Assembly: GCF_027925025.1 (NCBI RefSeq)
Contig: NZ_AP027058.1
Location: forward strand, 1,922,001 to 1,986,000
From: Limnohabitans sp. MORI2
GTDB lineage: Bacteria; Pseudomonadota; Gammaproteobacteria; Burkholderiales; Burkholderiaceae_C
DNA: 64,000 nt
Direction: 5' to 3'
The first letter of the stretch is position 1, and the number at the start of each line of letters is the position of its first letter. The notes under the pieces were generated by a model. That model was not told the origin of the DNA, searched no databases, and saw nothing but the letters and a program-made list of their open reading frames with translations. Below, in pieces: positions 26,975-35,735 of the stretch. The translations under genes and the position numbers were made by a program.

Positions 26975-27892
26975 TCAACCAGGGAAAAACGGTTTCCCAA
27001 TTGAGGCAGGCATGTTTACCCTGAGCCAGCTTGGATTTTTAGAAATCAGCGCCAGCACCACAATGGTTGACAGGTAGGGCAACATGCTCAAGAACTGGCT
27101 GGGCACATCCACGCCGGTGGCCTGCAAATGGAACTGAAGCATGGTGACGCCACCAAACAAATAAGCACCAAGCAACACTCGTGCCGGACGCCAAGTGGCA
27201 AAGGTGGTCAAGGCCAAAGCAATCCACCCTTTGCCCGCAATCATGCCTTCGACCCATAGCGGCGTGTAAATGACAGAGATGTAAGCCCCTGCTAACCCAC
27301 AAAACGCTCCTCCAACCACCACGGCCAGTAAACGGATACGACGCACCGGGTACCCCAAGGCATGGGCCGATTCGGGCGATTCGCCCACGGCACGCAAGAC
27401 CAAGCCTGCACGGGTTTTGTAGAAAAAGTAAATCAAGCCCAGCGCGAGCGCAATCGCCCCGTAGACCAAGGGGTGGTGCTTGAACAAGGCGGCTCCGAGC
27501 ACGGGAATATCGGCCAAGTACGGCACTTCAAACTGCATGCGCTCAGGCAACTTGGCCTGCACATAACTCGTACCCACAAAGGCCGAGAAGCCACCGCCAA
27601 ACAGGCTGAGCGCCAAGCCTGTAGCGTATTGGTTGGTGTTGAGCCAAATCACCAACACGCCAAACAGCGCAGCCATCAAAGCACCTGCGCCCATGCCCGC
27701 CAAAAAACCCAGCGTGTCGCTGCCCGTGGTGGCCACGGTGGCAAAGCCAGCAATGGCGGCGCAGAGCATCATGCCTTCTGCGCCTAAGTTGACGATGCCT
27801 GCTTTTTCGTTGATCAAAAGACCCAGCGACGCCAGCGCCAAAACAGTGCCAGCATTCATGGTGGCGGCCCACAAGAGTGCGTAAGTCTCCAT
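26975..27892 (-). CDS. ABC transporter permease (BMP-type importer, second permease)
   Basis: A 305-residue integral membrane protein with about eight to ten helices, of the family of NupQ/YufQ-like nucleoside-importer permeases (GLLINEKAGIVNLGAEGMML near the N-terminus, then AGAYISVIYTPLWVEGMIAGKGWIALAL). I use the ATG at 27892, which shares an A with the stop of the preceding permease (TGATG); a longer reading exists but overlaps that gene. Confidence 0.9.
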   Translation of the reverse strand: METYALLWAATMNAGTVLALASLGLLINEKAGIVNLGAEGMMLCAAIAGFATVATTGSDTLGFLAGMGAGALMAALFGVLVIWLNTNQYATGLALSLFGGGFSAFVGTSYVQAKLPERMQFEVPYLADIPVLGAALFKHHPLVYGAIALALGLIYFFYKTRAGLVLRAVGESPESAHALGYPVRRIRLLAVVVGGAFCGLAGAYISVIYTPLWVEGMIAGKGWIALALTTFATWRPARVLLGAYLFGGVTMLQFHLQATGVDVPSQFLSMLPYLSTIVVLALISKNPSWLRVNMPASIGKPFFPG

Positions 27893-28980
27893 CACAGTGC
27901 CTCCACAGAATTCGGATTGGCTGCGCGGGATACCCAACGCACCCGGTATTGCATCAAGGTGTCACACGCCAGCAGCGTGAACAACAACAAACCTTGAAAC
28001 ACACCTGTGAGTGAACGGGGCAAGCCAAGGCGCGACTGCGCCAGCTCGCCACCGATGTAAAACATGCTCATCAAAATGGCCGAGAACACCATGCCCACCG
28101 GATGCAAGCGCCCCACAAAGGCCACGATGATGGCCGCAAAGCCATAGCCCACGGGTACAAACGGCGTGAGCTGACGCAGCGGCCCCGCTACTTCTAGTGC
28201 GCCCGCCAAACCGGCGGCAGCACCCGAGGTGAGCAGCGCCAGCCACAAGGCCTTGCGTGACGAGAAGCCTGCATACCGCGCCGCATCAGGGGCCAAGCCG
28301 CCAACCTGCTGCGCAAAGCCTGCGTGCGTGCGAAACAAAAACACCCACAACGCGCCTACACCCGCCAGCGCCATGAGCACACCCACGTTCACCCGCGTGC
28401 CGCTGATGAGCTTGGGAATCTGAGTGATGGCGTCAAAGGTTTTGGTTTGCGGAAAGTTGTAGCCCAGTGGGTCTTTCCAAGGGCCGTAGACCAAAAAGTT
28501 GAGCAGCATGATGGCCACGTACACCAGCATGAGGCTGACCAAAATTTCGCTCGCATGAAAACGGTCACGCAAGAACGCGGTGATGCCCGCCCACACCATG
28601 CCGCCTGCAATACCCGCGAGCAAGATGAGCACCCAAAAGCCTGCACCTGTATTGGCGTCAGCCGTCAGCGCCACGCCGGCGGCAAACACCGCACCCATGA
28701 CGAACTGGCCTTCTGCGCCAATGTTCCACACGTTGGAGCGAAAGCACACGGCCAGCCCCAAGGCAATGAGCAGCAGCGGCGTGGCCTTGACCATCAATTC
28801 GGACAAGGCATACACGCTTTTGATGGGCTCCCAAAAGAACACCTGCAAACCACGCACCGGGTCTTTGCCCAGCGCGACGAAAAGAATCACCCCCAACACC
28901 ACCGTGATGGCCAACGCCAACAAAGGCGAGGCATAACGCCATAGCTGAGAGGTTTGGGCGCGGGGCTCAAGACGCAGCAT
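27892..28980 (-). CDS. ABC transporter permease (BMP-type importer, first permease)
   Basis: A 362-residue NupP/YufP-like permease with about ten membrane helices (GLAVCFRSNVWNIGAEGQFVMG near residues 77-98; PVGYGFAAIIVAFVGRLHPVGM near 275-297). It pairs with the second permease to form the channel of the purine/nucleoside importer. Its start overlaps the ATPase gene's end by 14 bp and its stop overlaps the next permease, showing one coupled operon. Confidence 0.9.
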   Translation of the reverse strand: MLRLEPRAQTSQLWRYASPLLALAITVVLGVILFVALGKDPVRGLQVFFWEPIKSVYALSELMVKATPLLLIALGLAVCFRSNVWNIGAEGQFVMGAVFAAGVALTADANTGAGFWVLILLAGIAGGMVWAGITAFLRDRFHASEILVSLMLVYVAIMLLNFLVYGPWKDPLGYNFPQTKTFDAITQIPKLISGTRVNVGVLMALAGVGALWVFLFRTHAGFAQQVGGLAPDAARYAGFSSRKALWLALLTSGAAAGLAGALEVAGPLRQLTPFVPVGYGFAAIIVAFVGRLHPVGMVFSAILMSMFYIGGELAQSRLGLPRSLTGVFQGLLLFTLLACDTLMQYRVRWVSRAANPNSVEAL

Positions 28981-30514
28981 GGTTCACCTCCTGTACTGCG
29001 TTGTCCCACAAGCCACTCATCCACGCGCCGATGCGCGAGACATTGGCTTCTTCACGCGAGAGCGCGGGCGACAAGCGGCCATCCGCGATCACATGCAAAC
29101 GGTCTGACAGCTCTAGCAATTCGTCCAACTCCTCACTCACCACCAGCACTGCGCAGCCTGCATCGCGCAAGGCCAACAGCGCTGCACGAATTTGCGCGGC
29201 AGCGCCCACGTCCACACCCCAAGTGGGCTGCGAAACGATCAACAACTTAGGCGCAGCTTCAATCTCGCGCCCCACCAAAAACTTTTGCAAATTGCCACCC
29301 GAGAGCGACTGCGCCGCGGCATCGGGCCCACCAGCCTTGACTTTGTATTTGGCAATGATGTTTGCGGCTTGCGCTTGCAAGCTGTGCAAATTGAGCCAGC
29401 CCACAGCAGCGCCAGCGCCTGTGGAAGCCACGGCCTCATGCCGCGTGAGCAACAGGTTTTGCGCCAAGCTCAAGCTGGGCACAGCGCCTCGACCCAAGCG
29501 TTCTTCGGGCACAAAGTGCAGGCCCAAGGCGCGGCGTTGATCGGGGTCGAGTTGGCCCACGGCTTGGCCGCTGAGCGCAATGGCTTGTGGCTGCGCGCGG
29601 CAGTCTTCGCCCGACAAGGCAAACAACAACTCGCGCTGCCCGTTACCCGACACACCGGCAATGCCCACCACCTCACCAGCACGCACTTGCAAGCTCAGGC
29701 CTTTGAGGTCGACGCCAAAGGGGTCGTCAGCCTGCAAGGCCAACTCTTTCACATCGAGTACCACCGCGCCGGGCTGGTGCTCGCGCACATGTAACTCGGG
29801 TGGCAAGCTGCCAATCATGAGTTGGCTCAGCGAGGCATTGGTTTCTTGGCGCGGGTCGCACACGCCCGTGACGCGGCCAGCGCGCATCACCGTGCAGGCG
29901 GTGCACAAGGCGCGAATTTCGTGCAGCTTGTGGCTGATGTACAAAATGCTGCGGCCCTCTGCCGCCAACTGGCGCAGCACCACGAATAGTTTTTCCACCG
30001 CTTGCGGCGTGAGCACCGAGGTGGGCTCGTCCAAGATGAGCAGCTGCGGGTTGGTGAGCAAAGCCCGGATGATCTCAACGCGCTGCATTTCTCCCACACC
30101 CAGCGTGTGCACAGGACGCTCGGGGTCAATGTCGAGCCCGTATTGCGCAGCGGTTTGGGTGATGCGCTCGGTCACCTCTGCGAGGCTGAGCGACTTGTCG
30201 AGGCCCAGCCACACGTTCTCGGCCACGCTCAGCGTATGAAACAAGCTGAAGTGCTGAAACACCATGCTGATGCCCAAGCGCCTCGCCTCTTGCGGGTTGC
30301 GAATGTGGGCCACCTCGCCGTTGAAACGCACCTCGCCCGCATCGGGCTTGACCGCGCCGTAGATGATTTTCATCAGCGTGGATTTGCCCGCGCCGTTTTC
30401 GCCCAACACGGCATGAATTTCGCCGGGCTGCACCGTAAGGCTGACACCGTCATTGGCCACCACCGCCGGATAGCGTTTGGTGATGTGCGTGAGTTGTAGT
30501 CGAGGCTGGGTCAT
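28967..30514 (-). CDS. ABC transporter ATP-binding protein with two ATPase domains (BMP-type importer)
   Basis: A 515-residue protein with two fused ABC ATPase halves, as in NupO/YufO. The first half is complete (Walker A GENGAGKS, LGVGEMQRVEIIRAL signature region, Walker B LLILDEP). The second half has GVSGNGQRE in place of a classic Walker A and LSGGNLQK as signature with LLIVSQPTWG near Walker B, a usual feature of sugar/nucleoside double ATPases. I use the ATG at 30514 before TQPRLQLTHITKRYP; upstream in-frame sequence looks non-coding. Confidence 0.9.
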   Translation of the reverse strand: MTQPRLQLTHITKRYPAVVANDGVSLTVQPGEIHAVLGENGAGKSTLMKIIYGAVKPDAGEVRFNGEVAHIRNPQEARRLGISMVFQHFSLFHTLSVAENVWLGLDKSLSLAEVTERITQTAAQYGLDIDPERPVHTLGVGEMQRVEIIRALLTNPQLLILDEPTSVLTPQAVEKLFVVLRQLAAEGRSILYISHKLHEIRALCTACTVMRAGRVTGVCDPRQETNASLSQLMIGSLPPELHVREHQPGAVVLDVKELALQADDPFGVDLKGLSLQVRAGEVVGIAGVSGNGQRELLFALSGEDCRAQPQAIALSGQAVGQLDPDQRRALGLHFVPEERLGRGAVPSLSLAQNLLLTRHEAVASTGAGAAVGWLNLHSLQAQAANIIAKYKVKAGGPDAAAQSLSGGNLQKFLVGREIEAAPKLLIVSQPTWGVDVGAAAQIRAALLALRDAGCAVLVVSEELDELLELSDRLHVIADGRLSPALSREEANVSRIGAWMSGLWDNAVQEVNHAAS

Positions 30515-30624
30515 CGCGGGTTGGACTGAGAGGCGAAAGGTTGCAAGGTTACCAGCAGTCTCTGCTGCCGAGCTTGCAGGATTTGCCAAGGCTATTGCAA
30601 ACACCGTGCCTATTGAGCCAAGCC
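30515..30624. other. Gap between glycerate kinase and the ABC importer genes
   Basis: A 110-bp spacer with no ORF of its own. No clear terminator hairpin is seen, so read-through from the glycerate kinase gene into the importer genes is possible, as is a separate promoter. Confidence 0.3.
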
Positions 30625-32007
30625 TCAAAGCACCAAGATGGCGCGAAAGTCGTTCACATTGGTGTGTGTGGGGCCTGTGACCACCAGGTCGCCCACCGCT
30701 TCGAAAAAACCGTAGGCGTCGTTTCGGTCGAGGCAGTCAGCGGCTTTCACGCCTTTGGCCTCGGCGCGGGCCAAGGTGTCGGGCGACACGTAGGCTCCGG
30801 CGTTGTCTTCGATGCCGTCGATGCCATCGGTGTCGGCGGCGATGGCCCACACATTGGGCTGCGCTTGCAAGGCTACGGCTAGGCCTAGGCAGAACTCCCC
30901 TGCTCTGCCGCCACGGCCAGGCCGAGCATGCGGCAGAGCGCTCGGCTCCGTGTCCCCCGACCGCTGCGCGGTCTCCTCCTTGACCTGCGCAGAGCGCCCT
31001 TGCGCACGCAGGTCTTTGCGGATCGTTACGGTGGTTTCGCCACCGCTCAAGATGACGCAGGGCTTTTGGAACGGGCCTTTGCCGTGCGCTGCCGCACGCG
31101 CTAACGCGGCGTGGACCTTGCCCACTTCGCGGGATTCGCCTTCTAGCTCGTCGCTCAACACATAGGCATTCAAGCCTGCGGCACGCGCCAGCTCGGCGGC
31201 GGCATCTAGCGACTGTTGGGGGGTGGCAATCAGGTGCACTGGGTTCTTGTCCCACGCTGGGCTGGGCTTGGGTGTTTCGAGCGTGCCTGCTTTCAATGCG
31301 GCTTCAATACTTGCAGGCACTTCAATTTGGTAGCGCTTCAAAATCGCCAACGCATCGGCACAGGTCGTCGCATCAGCCACGGTGGGTCCGCTGGCGATGA
31401 CCGAGGGATCGTCGCCCGGCACATCGCTGATGGTGAGCGTCACCACTTGCGCAGGGGCGCACGCGGCGGCCAAGCGGCCACCTTTGATGCGAGAGAGGTG
31501 CTTGCGCACACAGTTCATTTCGCCAATGTTGGCACCGCTGTTGAGCAGCTCTTTGTTGATGCGTTGTTTGTCTTCCAGCGTCAACCCATCGGCGGGCAGC
31601 GTGAGCAAAGCAGAGCCACCGCCTGAAATAAGGCACAGCACCAAATCGTCTTCGGTCAGCCCCTGCGTCAGCGCCAAGATGCGCTCAGCCGCTACCAGGC
31701 CAGCCGCGTCGGGCACGGGGTGAGAGGCCTCGACCACCTCAATGCGCTCAGGCACGCCCGCTGGGCGCGGTGGTATGTGGTGGTAGCGCGTGACCACCAA
31801 ACCCGACAAAGGTTTGTCAGCAGGCCACAACGCCTCCACCGCTTGCGCCATCGCCCCACCTGCTTTGCCCGCACCCAACACGACCGTACGACCTTTGGGT
31901 GGCGGCGGCAAATAGGCTGCGGTGTTGTGCAGGGGCAAGGCGCGGTGTACGGCAGCGTCGTAGAGCTGTCGCAAAAAGGCTTGAGGGGCTGTGCGTGGGT
32001 CGGTCAT
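30625..32007 (-). CDS. Glycerate kinase type 2 (GckA/TtuD-like, MOFRL domain) with an insertion
   Basis: A ~460-residue DUF4147/MOFRL glycerate 2-kinase that makes 2-phosphoglycerate from D-glycerate (older name hydroxypyruvate reductase TtuD). Motifs: VVLGAGKAGGAMAQ near 40, LCLISGGGSALL near 125, LTISDVPGDDPSVIASGPT near 190, and the C-terminal MOFRL part with VILSGGETTVTIR, GRGGRAGEF, AADTDGIDG and NDAYGFF. Between TVTIR and GRGGR about 33 extra residues (KDLRAQG...LPHARP) are encoded by a DNA segment full of hairpins. Start: ATG at 32007, or GTG at 32028. Confidence 0.88.
   Translation of the reverse strand: MTDPRTAPQAFLRQLYDAAVHRALPLHNTAAYLPPPPKGRTVVLGAGKAGGAMAQAVEALWPADKPLSGLVVTRYHHIPPRPAGVPERIEVVEASHPVPDAAGLVAAERILALTQGLTEDDLVLCLISGGGSALLTLPADGLTLEDKQRINKELLNSGANIGEMNCVRKHLSRIKGGRLAAACAPAQVVTLTISDVPGDDPSVIASGPTVADATTCADALAILKRYQIEVPASIEAALKAGTLETPKPSPAWDKNPVHLIATPQQSLDAAAELARAAGLNAYVLSDELEGESREVGKVHAALARAAAHGKGPFQKPCVILSGGETTVTIRKDLRAQGRSAQVKEETAQRSGDTEPSALPHARPGRGGRAGEFCLGLAVALQAQPNVWAIAADTDGIDGIEDNAGAYVSPDTLARAEAKGVKAADCLDRNDAYGFFEAVGDLVVTGPTHTNVNDFRAILVL
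30902..31014. repeat. Structured insertion inside the glycerate kinase gene
   Basis: Three successive inverted repeats: GCTCTGCCGC/GCGGCAGAGC (30902-30911 with 30930-30939), GACCGC/GCGGTC around a 3-base loop (30959-30973), and GACCTGCG/CGCAGGTC (30982-30989 with 31007-31014) enclosing a nested GCGC/GCGC. This covers the ~33 residues that glycerate kinases normally lack. Part of the first repeat uses native codons (GRGGRA). The CGGGGGACACG core resembles CGGGGGATACG in the fdhA palindrome. Confidence 0.6.
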
Positions 32008-32062
32008 CTGACTATCGTAACGCTGCACTCACCCACTCAAGCCACCACGCACACAGGCACGC

Positions 32063-33067
32063 TTAAGCCAACCAGCCTTTGATCGTGGCCGACATCTTCT
32101 CAGCGGAAATGCCGTAGCGGTCGTGCAAGGTGGGCAAGGCGCCCGCGTCCAAGAACGCATCGGGCAAGGCCAGCATGCGGAACTTGGCAGGAGCTGCACC
32201 TTCGCGCAACAACAAACCAGCCACCGCTTCGCCCAGGCCGCCAATCACAGAATGGTTTTCAGCCACCACGACCAAACGACCGGGCTTGCGCACTTCGGCC
32301 AAGATGGTGGCGTCGTCGAGGGGCTTGATGGTGGGGCAATGCAGCACAGCCACATTCACCTTGTCGGCTTCGAGCGCCTTCGCCACTTCGAGCGTACGCA
32401 TGGTCATGAAACCACTGGAAATCACCAGCACATCATTGCCTTCGCGCAGCAGCCTGGCTTTGCCCAACTCGAACTTGTAGTTGTATTCGTCCAGCACCAG
32501 CGGCACGTTGCCACGCAACAAGCGCATGTACACGGGGCCTTGGTGGGCAGCGATTTGCGGCACAGCTTGCTCGATGTCGAGCGCATCGCAAGGGTCCACC
32601 ACCGTGAGGCCGGGAATGGCACGCATCATTGCGAGGTCTTCGGTGGCTTGGTGGCTGGGCCCGTAGCCGGTGGTGAGACCGGGCAAGGCGCAGCAAATCT
32701 TGACGTTCAAGTTTTCTTCGGCGATCACTTGATGGATGAAGTCATACGCGCGGCGTGTGCCAAACACAGCATAGGTCGTGGCGAATGGCACCAAACCTGT
32801 TTTGGCCATGCCACCCGCAGCACCCATGAGCAACTGCTCGGCCATGCCCATTTGGAAAAAGCGCTCGGGATAGGCCTGTGCAAACAAATGCAAGTCGGTG
32901 TACTTGGCCAAGTCGGCGGTCATACCTACCACTTCGGGGTGGCTAGCTGCGTATTCCACCAAGGCTTTACCAAAGGGCGCAGCTTGCACGCGTTGGCCTT
33001 CAGACGCGATGGAGGCAATCATGGCTGAGGTGGTCAGCCGAGGTTTTTTTTCAGTGACAGAACTCAT
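32063..33067 (-). CDS. Split transketolase, C-terminal (pyrimidine-binding) subunit
   Basis: A 334-residue protein matching the second half of transketolase: pyrimidine-binding domain (MTADLAKYTDLHLFAQ, then GMAEQLLMGAAGGMAKTGLVPF with the catalytic glutamate in MAEQ) and the C-terminal transketolase domain (VVVAENHSVIGGLGEAV). It partners with the adjacent N-terminal subunit, 10 bp upstream. Together they would transfer a two-carbon ketol unit; the physiological substrate in this operon is unknown. Confidence 0.9.
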   Translation of the reverse strand: MSSVTEKKPRLTTSAMIASIASEGQRVQAAPFGKALVEYAASHPEVVGMTADLAKYTDLHLFAQAYPERFFQMGMAEQLLMGAAGGMAKTGLVPFATTYAVFGTRRAYDFIHQVIAEENLNVKICCALPGLTTGYGPSHQATEDLAMMRAIPGLTVVDPCDALDIEQAVPQIAAHQGPVYMRLLRGNVPLVLDEYNYKFELGKARLLREGNDVLVISSGFMTMRTLEVAKALEADKVNVAVLHCPTIKPLDDATILAEVRKPGRLVVVAENHSVIGGLGEAVAGLLLREGAAPAKFRMLALPDAFLDAGALPTLHDRYGISAEKMSATIKGWLA

Positions 33068-33077
33068 GTCTATTCCT

Positions 33078-33905
33078 TTAAGGACGGTTGGCGTCCAACA
33101 CTTCTAAGGCTTGTTGCCACTCAGGAGGGTCAACGCGGATGAAGTGGTTTTTCTCGCGAGCTTCTAAGAACGGGATACCTTTGCCCATCAAGGTGTCGCA
33201 CAAGATCACGCGGGGTTTGGCATCGCTCAATGCGCGGGCGGTATCAAACGCACGCACAACGGCGGGCAAGTGGTTGCCATCAACGCGTTGCACATGCCAG
33301 CCAAACGAAGCCCATTTGTCGGCCAGTGGCTCAAAGCCCAAAACTTTGCTGGACTGACCATCGGCTTGTTGGTTGTTGATGTCCACCATGCAAATCAAGT
33401 TGCCCAACCCATGATGGGCAGCAGACATGGCGGCTTCCCACGTAGAGCCTTCGTCCAACTCGCCATCGGACATGGAGTTGTACACAAAGGCTTTGCTGCC
33501 TTGATGGCGTAGACCCAAGGCAATGCCCACACCGATGGGCAAACCTTGGCCCAATGAGCCGCCCGAGATTTCCATCCCCGGCGTGTACGTAGCCATGCCA
33601 GACATGGGCAAACGGCTGTCGTCGCTACCGTAGGTTTCGAGTTCGGTTTCGGGGATGATGCCCGCCTCGATCATCGCGGCGTAGTGCGCAATGGCGTAAT
33701 GGCCGTGCGAGAGCAAAAAGCGATCGCGCCCTTCCCACTCGGGGTCTTCGGGTTTGAATTTCATGGCGTGGCCGTAGGCCACCGCCAACACATCGGCATA
33801 GCCCAAGGCTTGGCCCACATAGCCTTGGCCTTGCACCTCACCCATGCGCACCGCATAGCGGCGGATGCGCCAAGCGCAGCTGGCAATTTCTTGAAGAGTA
33901 CTCAT
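33078..33905 (-). CDS. Split transketolase, N-terminal (TPP pyrophosphate-binding) subunit
   Basis: A 275-residue protein matching the first half of transketolase, with the TPP/metal motif MSDGELDEGSTWEAAMSA (about 145-162) followed by NNQQADG, and conserved LLSHGHYAIAHYA near 68-80 and GSLGQGLPIGVGIALG near 115-130. It forms a heteromer with the C-terminal subunit. Split transketolases are often recruited to dedicated catabolic pathways, for example apulose-4-phosphate or sulfo-sugar routes. Here the genes sit behind a TRAP importer and an SDR dehydrogenase. Confidence 0.9.
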   Translation of the reverse strand: MSTLQEIASCAWRIRRYAVRMGEVQGQGYVGQALGYADVLAVAYGHAMKFKPEDPEWEGRDRFLLSHGHYAIAHYAAMIEAGIIPETELETYGSDDSRLPMSGMATYTPGMEISGGSLGQGLPIGVGIALGLRHQGSKAFVYNSMSDGELDEGSTWEAAMSAAHHGLGNLICMVDINNQQADGQSSKVLGFEPLADKWASFGWHVQRVDGNHLPAVVRAFDTARALSDAKPRVILCDTLMGKGIPFLEAREKNHFIRVDPPEWQQALEVLDANRP

Positions 33906-33928
33906 AGGTCTTAGTCAAACAAAGTGAA

Positions 33929-35188
33929 TCAACGCAAGGTCAGCCAAGGCAAGTAGGCAAAACCGAGCAAGAGCGCGATTGCAACCGCGTAGAAAGGAAT
34001 CAGCTCCATCACCACATCACCAATGCGCACTTTGGCAATTGAGCTGGTGATGAAGAGCGTGGTGCCAATCGGTGGGTGGTACAAGCCGATGGACAAGTTC
34101 ACGATCATCATGATGCCCAGCTGAATGGTGTCCATGCCCACGGCAGAAGCGAGTGGCACAAACATGGGCGTGAGCAACAACACCGCCGCAGGCAAGTCAA
34201 TGAACATGCCGGTGGCCAACATGATGAGGTTCATCGCCAAGATGATGAGCCAAGGCTCTTGCAAAGTTTCTTTGGCATACAGGGTGAAGGCGGCAGGCAA
34301 CTGCTCATACGTCACGATCCAACCCACCACGCTAGAGGCCATGATGATGAGCAACACCACACCAGTGGAGATACCAGCTTCGATCGCTGCAGACTTCAAC
34401 TTGGTCATATCCAAATCGCGGTACACCAAGCCCGACACCACCAAGGCGTACAGGGTCGACATCACGCTCACTTCGGTGGGTGTGGCAATGCCAAAGCGCA
34501 AGAAGATGATGATGAGCACAGGCATCGCCAGCGCGGGACCAGCATGCAACAACTGGTGCATGAATGCGCCCCACTCAAACGGCGTGGTGTCACGCGGGAA
34601 GTTGCGACGACGCCCCTGCACGTAGCACACCAGCATGAAGCCGCCGCACATCAAAAGACCAGGCAAGATGCCCGCCACAAACAAAGCACCAATGGACGCA
34701 CCCGATACCAAGGCGTACACGATCATCGGAATCGAGGGTGGAATCAAGATGTCAATCGTGGCGGCGGCGGCCAAGGTGCCTGCCGCGAATGGCGCGGGGT
34801 AGCCCAGCTTTTTGAGCCATGGAATCAACATGGAACCAATCGCAGAAGCATCCGCCACCGCAGAGCCCGACACACCACCAAAAATGGTGGACGACAACAC
34901 GCCCACTTGCGCAGGGCCGCCGTGCACACGGCCAATCATCATGGTGAGCAAGTTGACCAAGCTCTGACCCAAACGACCGCTGACCATCAACGCTCCCGTC
35001 ATCATGAAAAACGGAATCGCGATCAGCGGAAAACTTTGCGTTTGCGTGATCATTTGCTCCACCGCCAAGTGCACAGGCACACGGTCAATGATGAGCAAAC
35101 CCGCCACAGACGCCAACACCAGCGAATGCGCGATAGGAATAGAGAACAGCGCCGCAGCGATGAACAAAGCAATGATTAAGAGGGTCAT
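33929..35188 (-). CDS. dctM: TRAP transporter large permease subunit
   Basis: A 419-residue DctM protein with about twelve membrane helices (LIIALFIAAALFSIPIAHSL, FPLIAIPFFMMTGALM, GGVSGSAVADASAIGSMLIP, LGIMMIVNLSIGLYHPPIGTT). It carries the sodium-driven substrate across the inner membrane, together with DctQ and the receptor DctP encoded just upstream. Its start overlaps the dctQ stop by 4 bp. Confidence 0.94.
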   Translation of the reverse strand: MTLLIIALFIAAALFSIPIAHSLVLASVAGLLIIDRVPVHLAVEQMITQTQSFPLIAIPFFMMTGALMVSGRLGQSLVNLLTMMIGRVHGGPAQVGVLSSTIFGGVSGSAVADASAIGSMLIPWLKKLGYPAPFAAGTLAAAATIDILIPPSIPMIVYALVSGASIGALFVAGILPGLLMCGGFMLVCYVQGRRRNFPRDTTPFEWGAFMHQLLHAGPALAMPVLIIIFLRFGIATPTEVSVMSTLYALVVSGLVYRDLDMTKLKSAAIEAGISTGVVLLIIMASSVVGWIVTYEQLPAAFTLYAKETLQEPWLIILAMNLIMLATGMFIDLPAAVLLLTPMFVPLASAVGMDTIQLGIMMIVNLSIGLYHPPIGTTLFITSSIAKVRIGDVVMELIPFYAVAIALLLGFAYLPWLTLR

Positions 35189-35685
35189 GCGTCGGCTCCA
35201 ATTTCGTTGTGTTCTTCACCGCGCCACACTTGGGGCAAACGGCACAGCGTGACGATGGCGAGCATCACAAACCCGAGCAGCAAACAACCCACGCTCACCG
35301 AGCCTGGCACTTGCATGATGGGCGAACGCTCGTCCGCAGCAATTTCAAACACGGGCCAAGCGGCATAGGCCAAGCCCAAGTACAAACCCGCCACCACCAA
35401 GGATGCGCCGGTCAACACCCAGCGGCGGGCCGCGCCGAGTTTTTGGGTCAGCAACACCACAGCAATGTGTGAGCCATGTTGTGCGGCAATGACCACACCC
35501 GACATGATCATCCAAGGGAACATCAGCTCGGGCAGCTCCGACGCCCATGACAGGCTGGTGCCTGCGGCATAGCGCAAACACACATTCACACTGAGGATGA
35601 CAAACACCACGGACAACGTGATGTACAGCACCGTGTGACACCACCAAGAGATGACCGAGTCGATCGCTTTGAAGAGAGGATTCAT
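35185..35685 (-). CDS. dctQ: TRAP transporter small permease subunit
   Basis: A 166-residue DctQ protein with four membrane helices (HTVLYITLSVVFVILSVNVC near 17-36; ELPELMFPWMIMSGVVIAAQHGSH with the family-typical W and AAQHGSHI; and two more helices to about 150). It pairs with DctM. It lies 50 bp behind dctP. Confidence 0.92.
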   Translation of the reverse strand: MNPLFKAIDSVISWWCHTVLYITLSVVFVILSVNVCLRYAAGTSLSWASELPELMFPWMIMSGVVIAAQHGSHIAVVLLTQKLGAARRWVLTGASLVVAGLYLGLAYAAWPVFEIAADERSPIMQVPGSVSVGCLLLGFVMLAIVTLCRLPQVWRGEEHNEIGADA

Positions 35686-35735
35686 GGCAACACCTTGCGG
35701 GCCCGCTGATGCAGCGGGCCCTGGTTGAAGAACAA

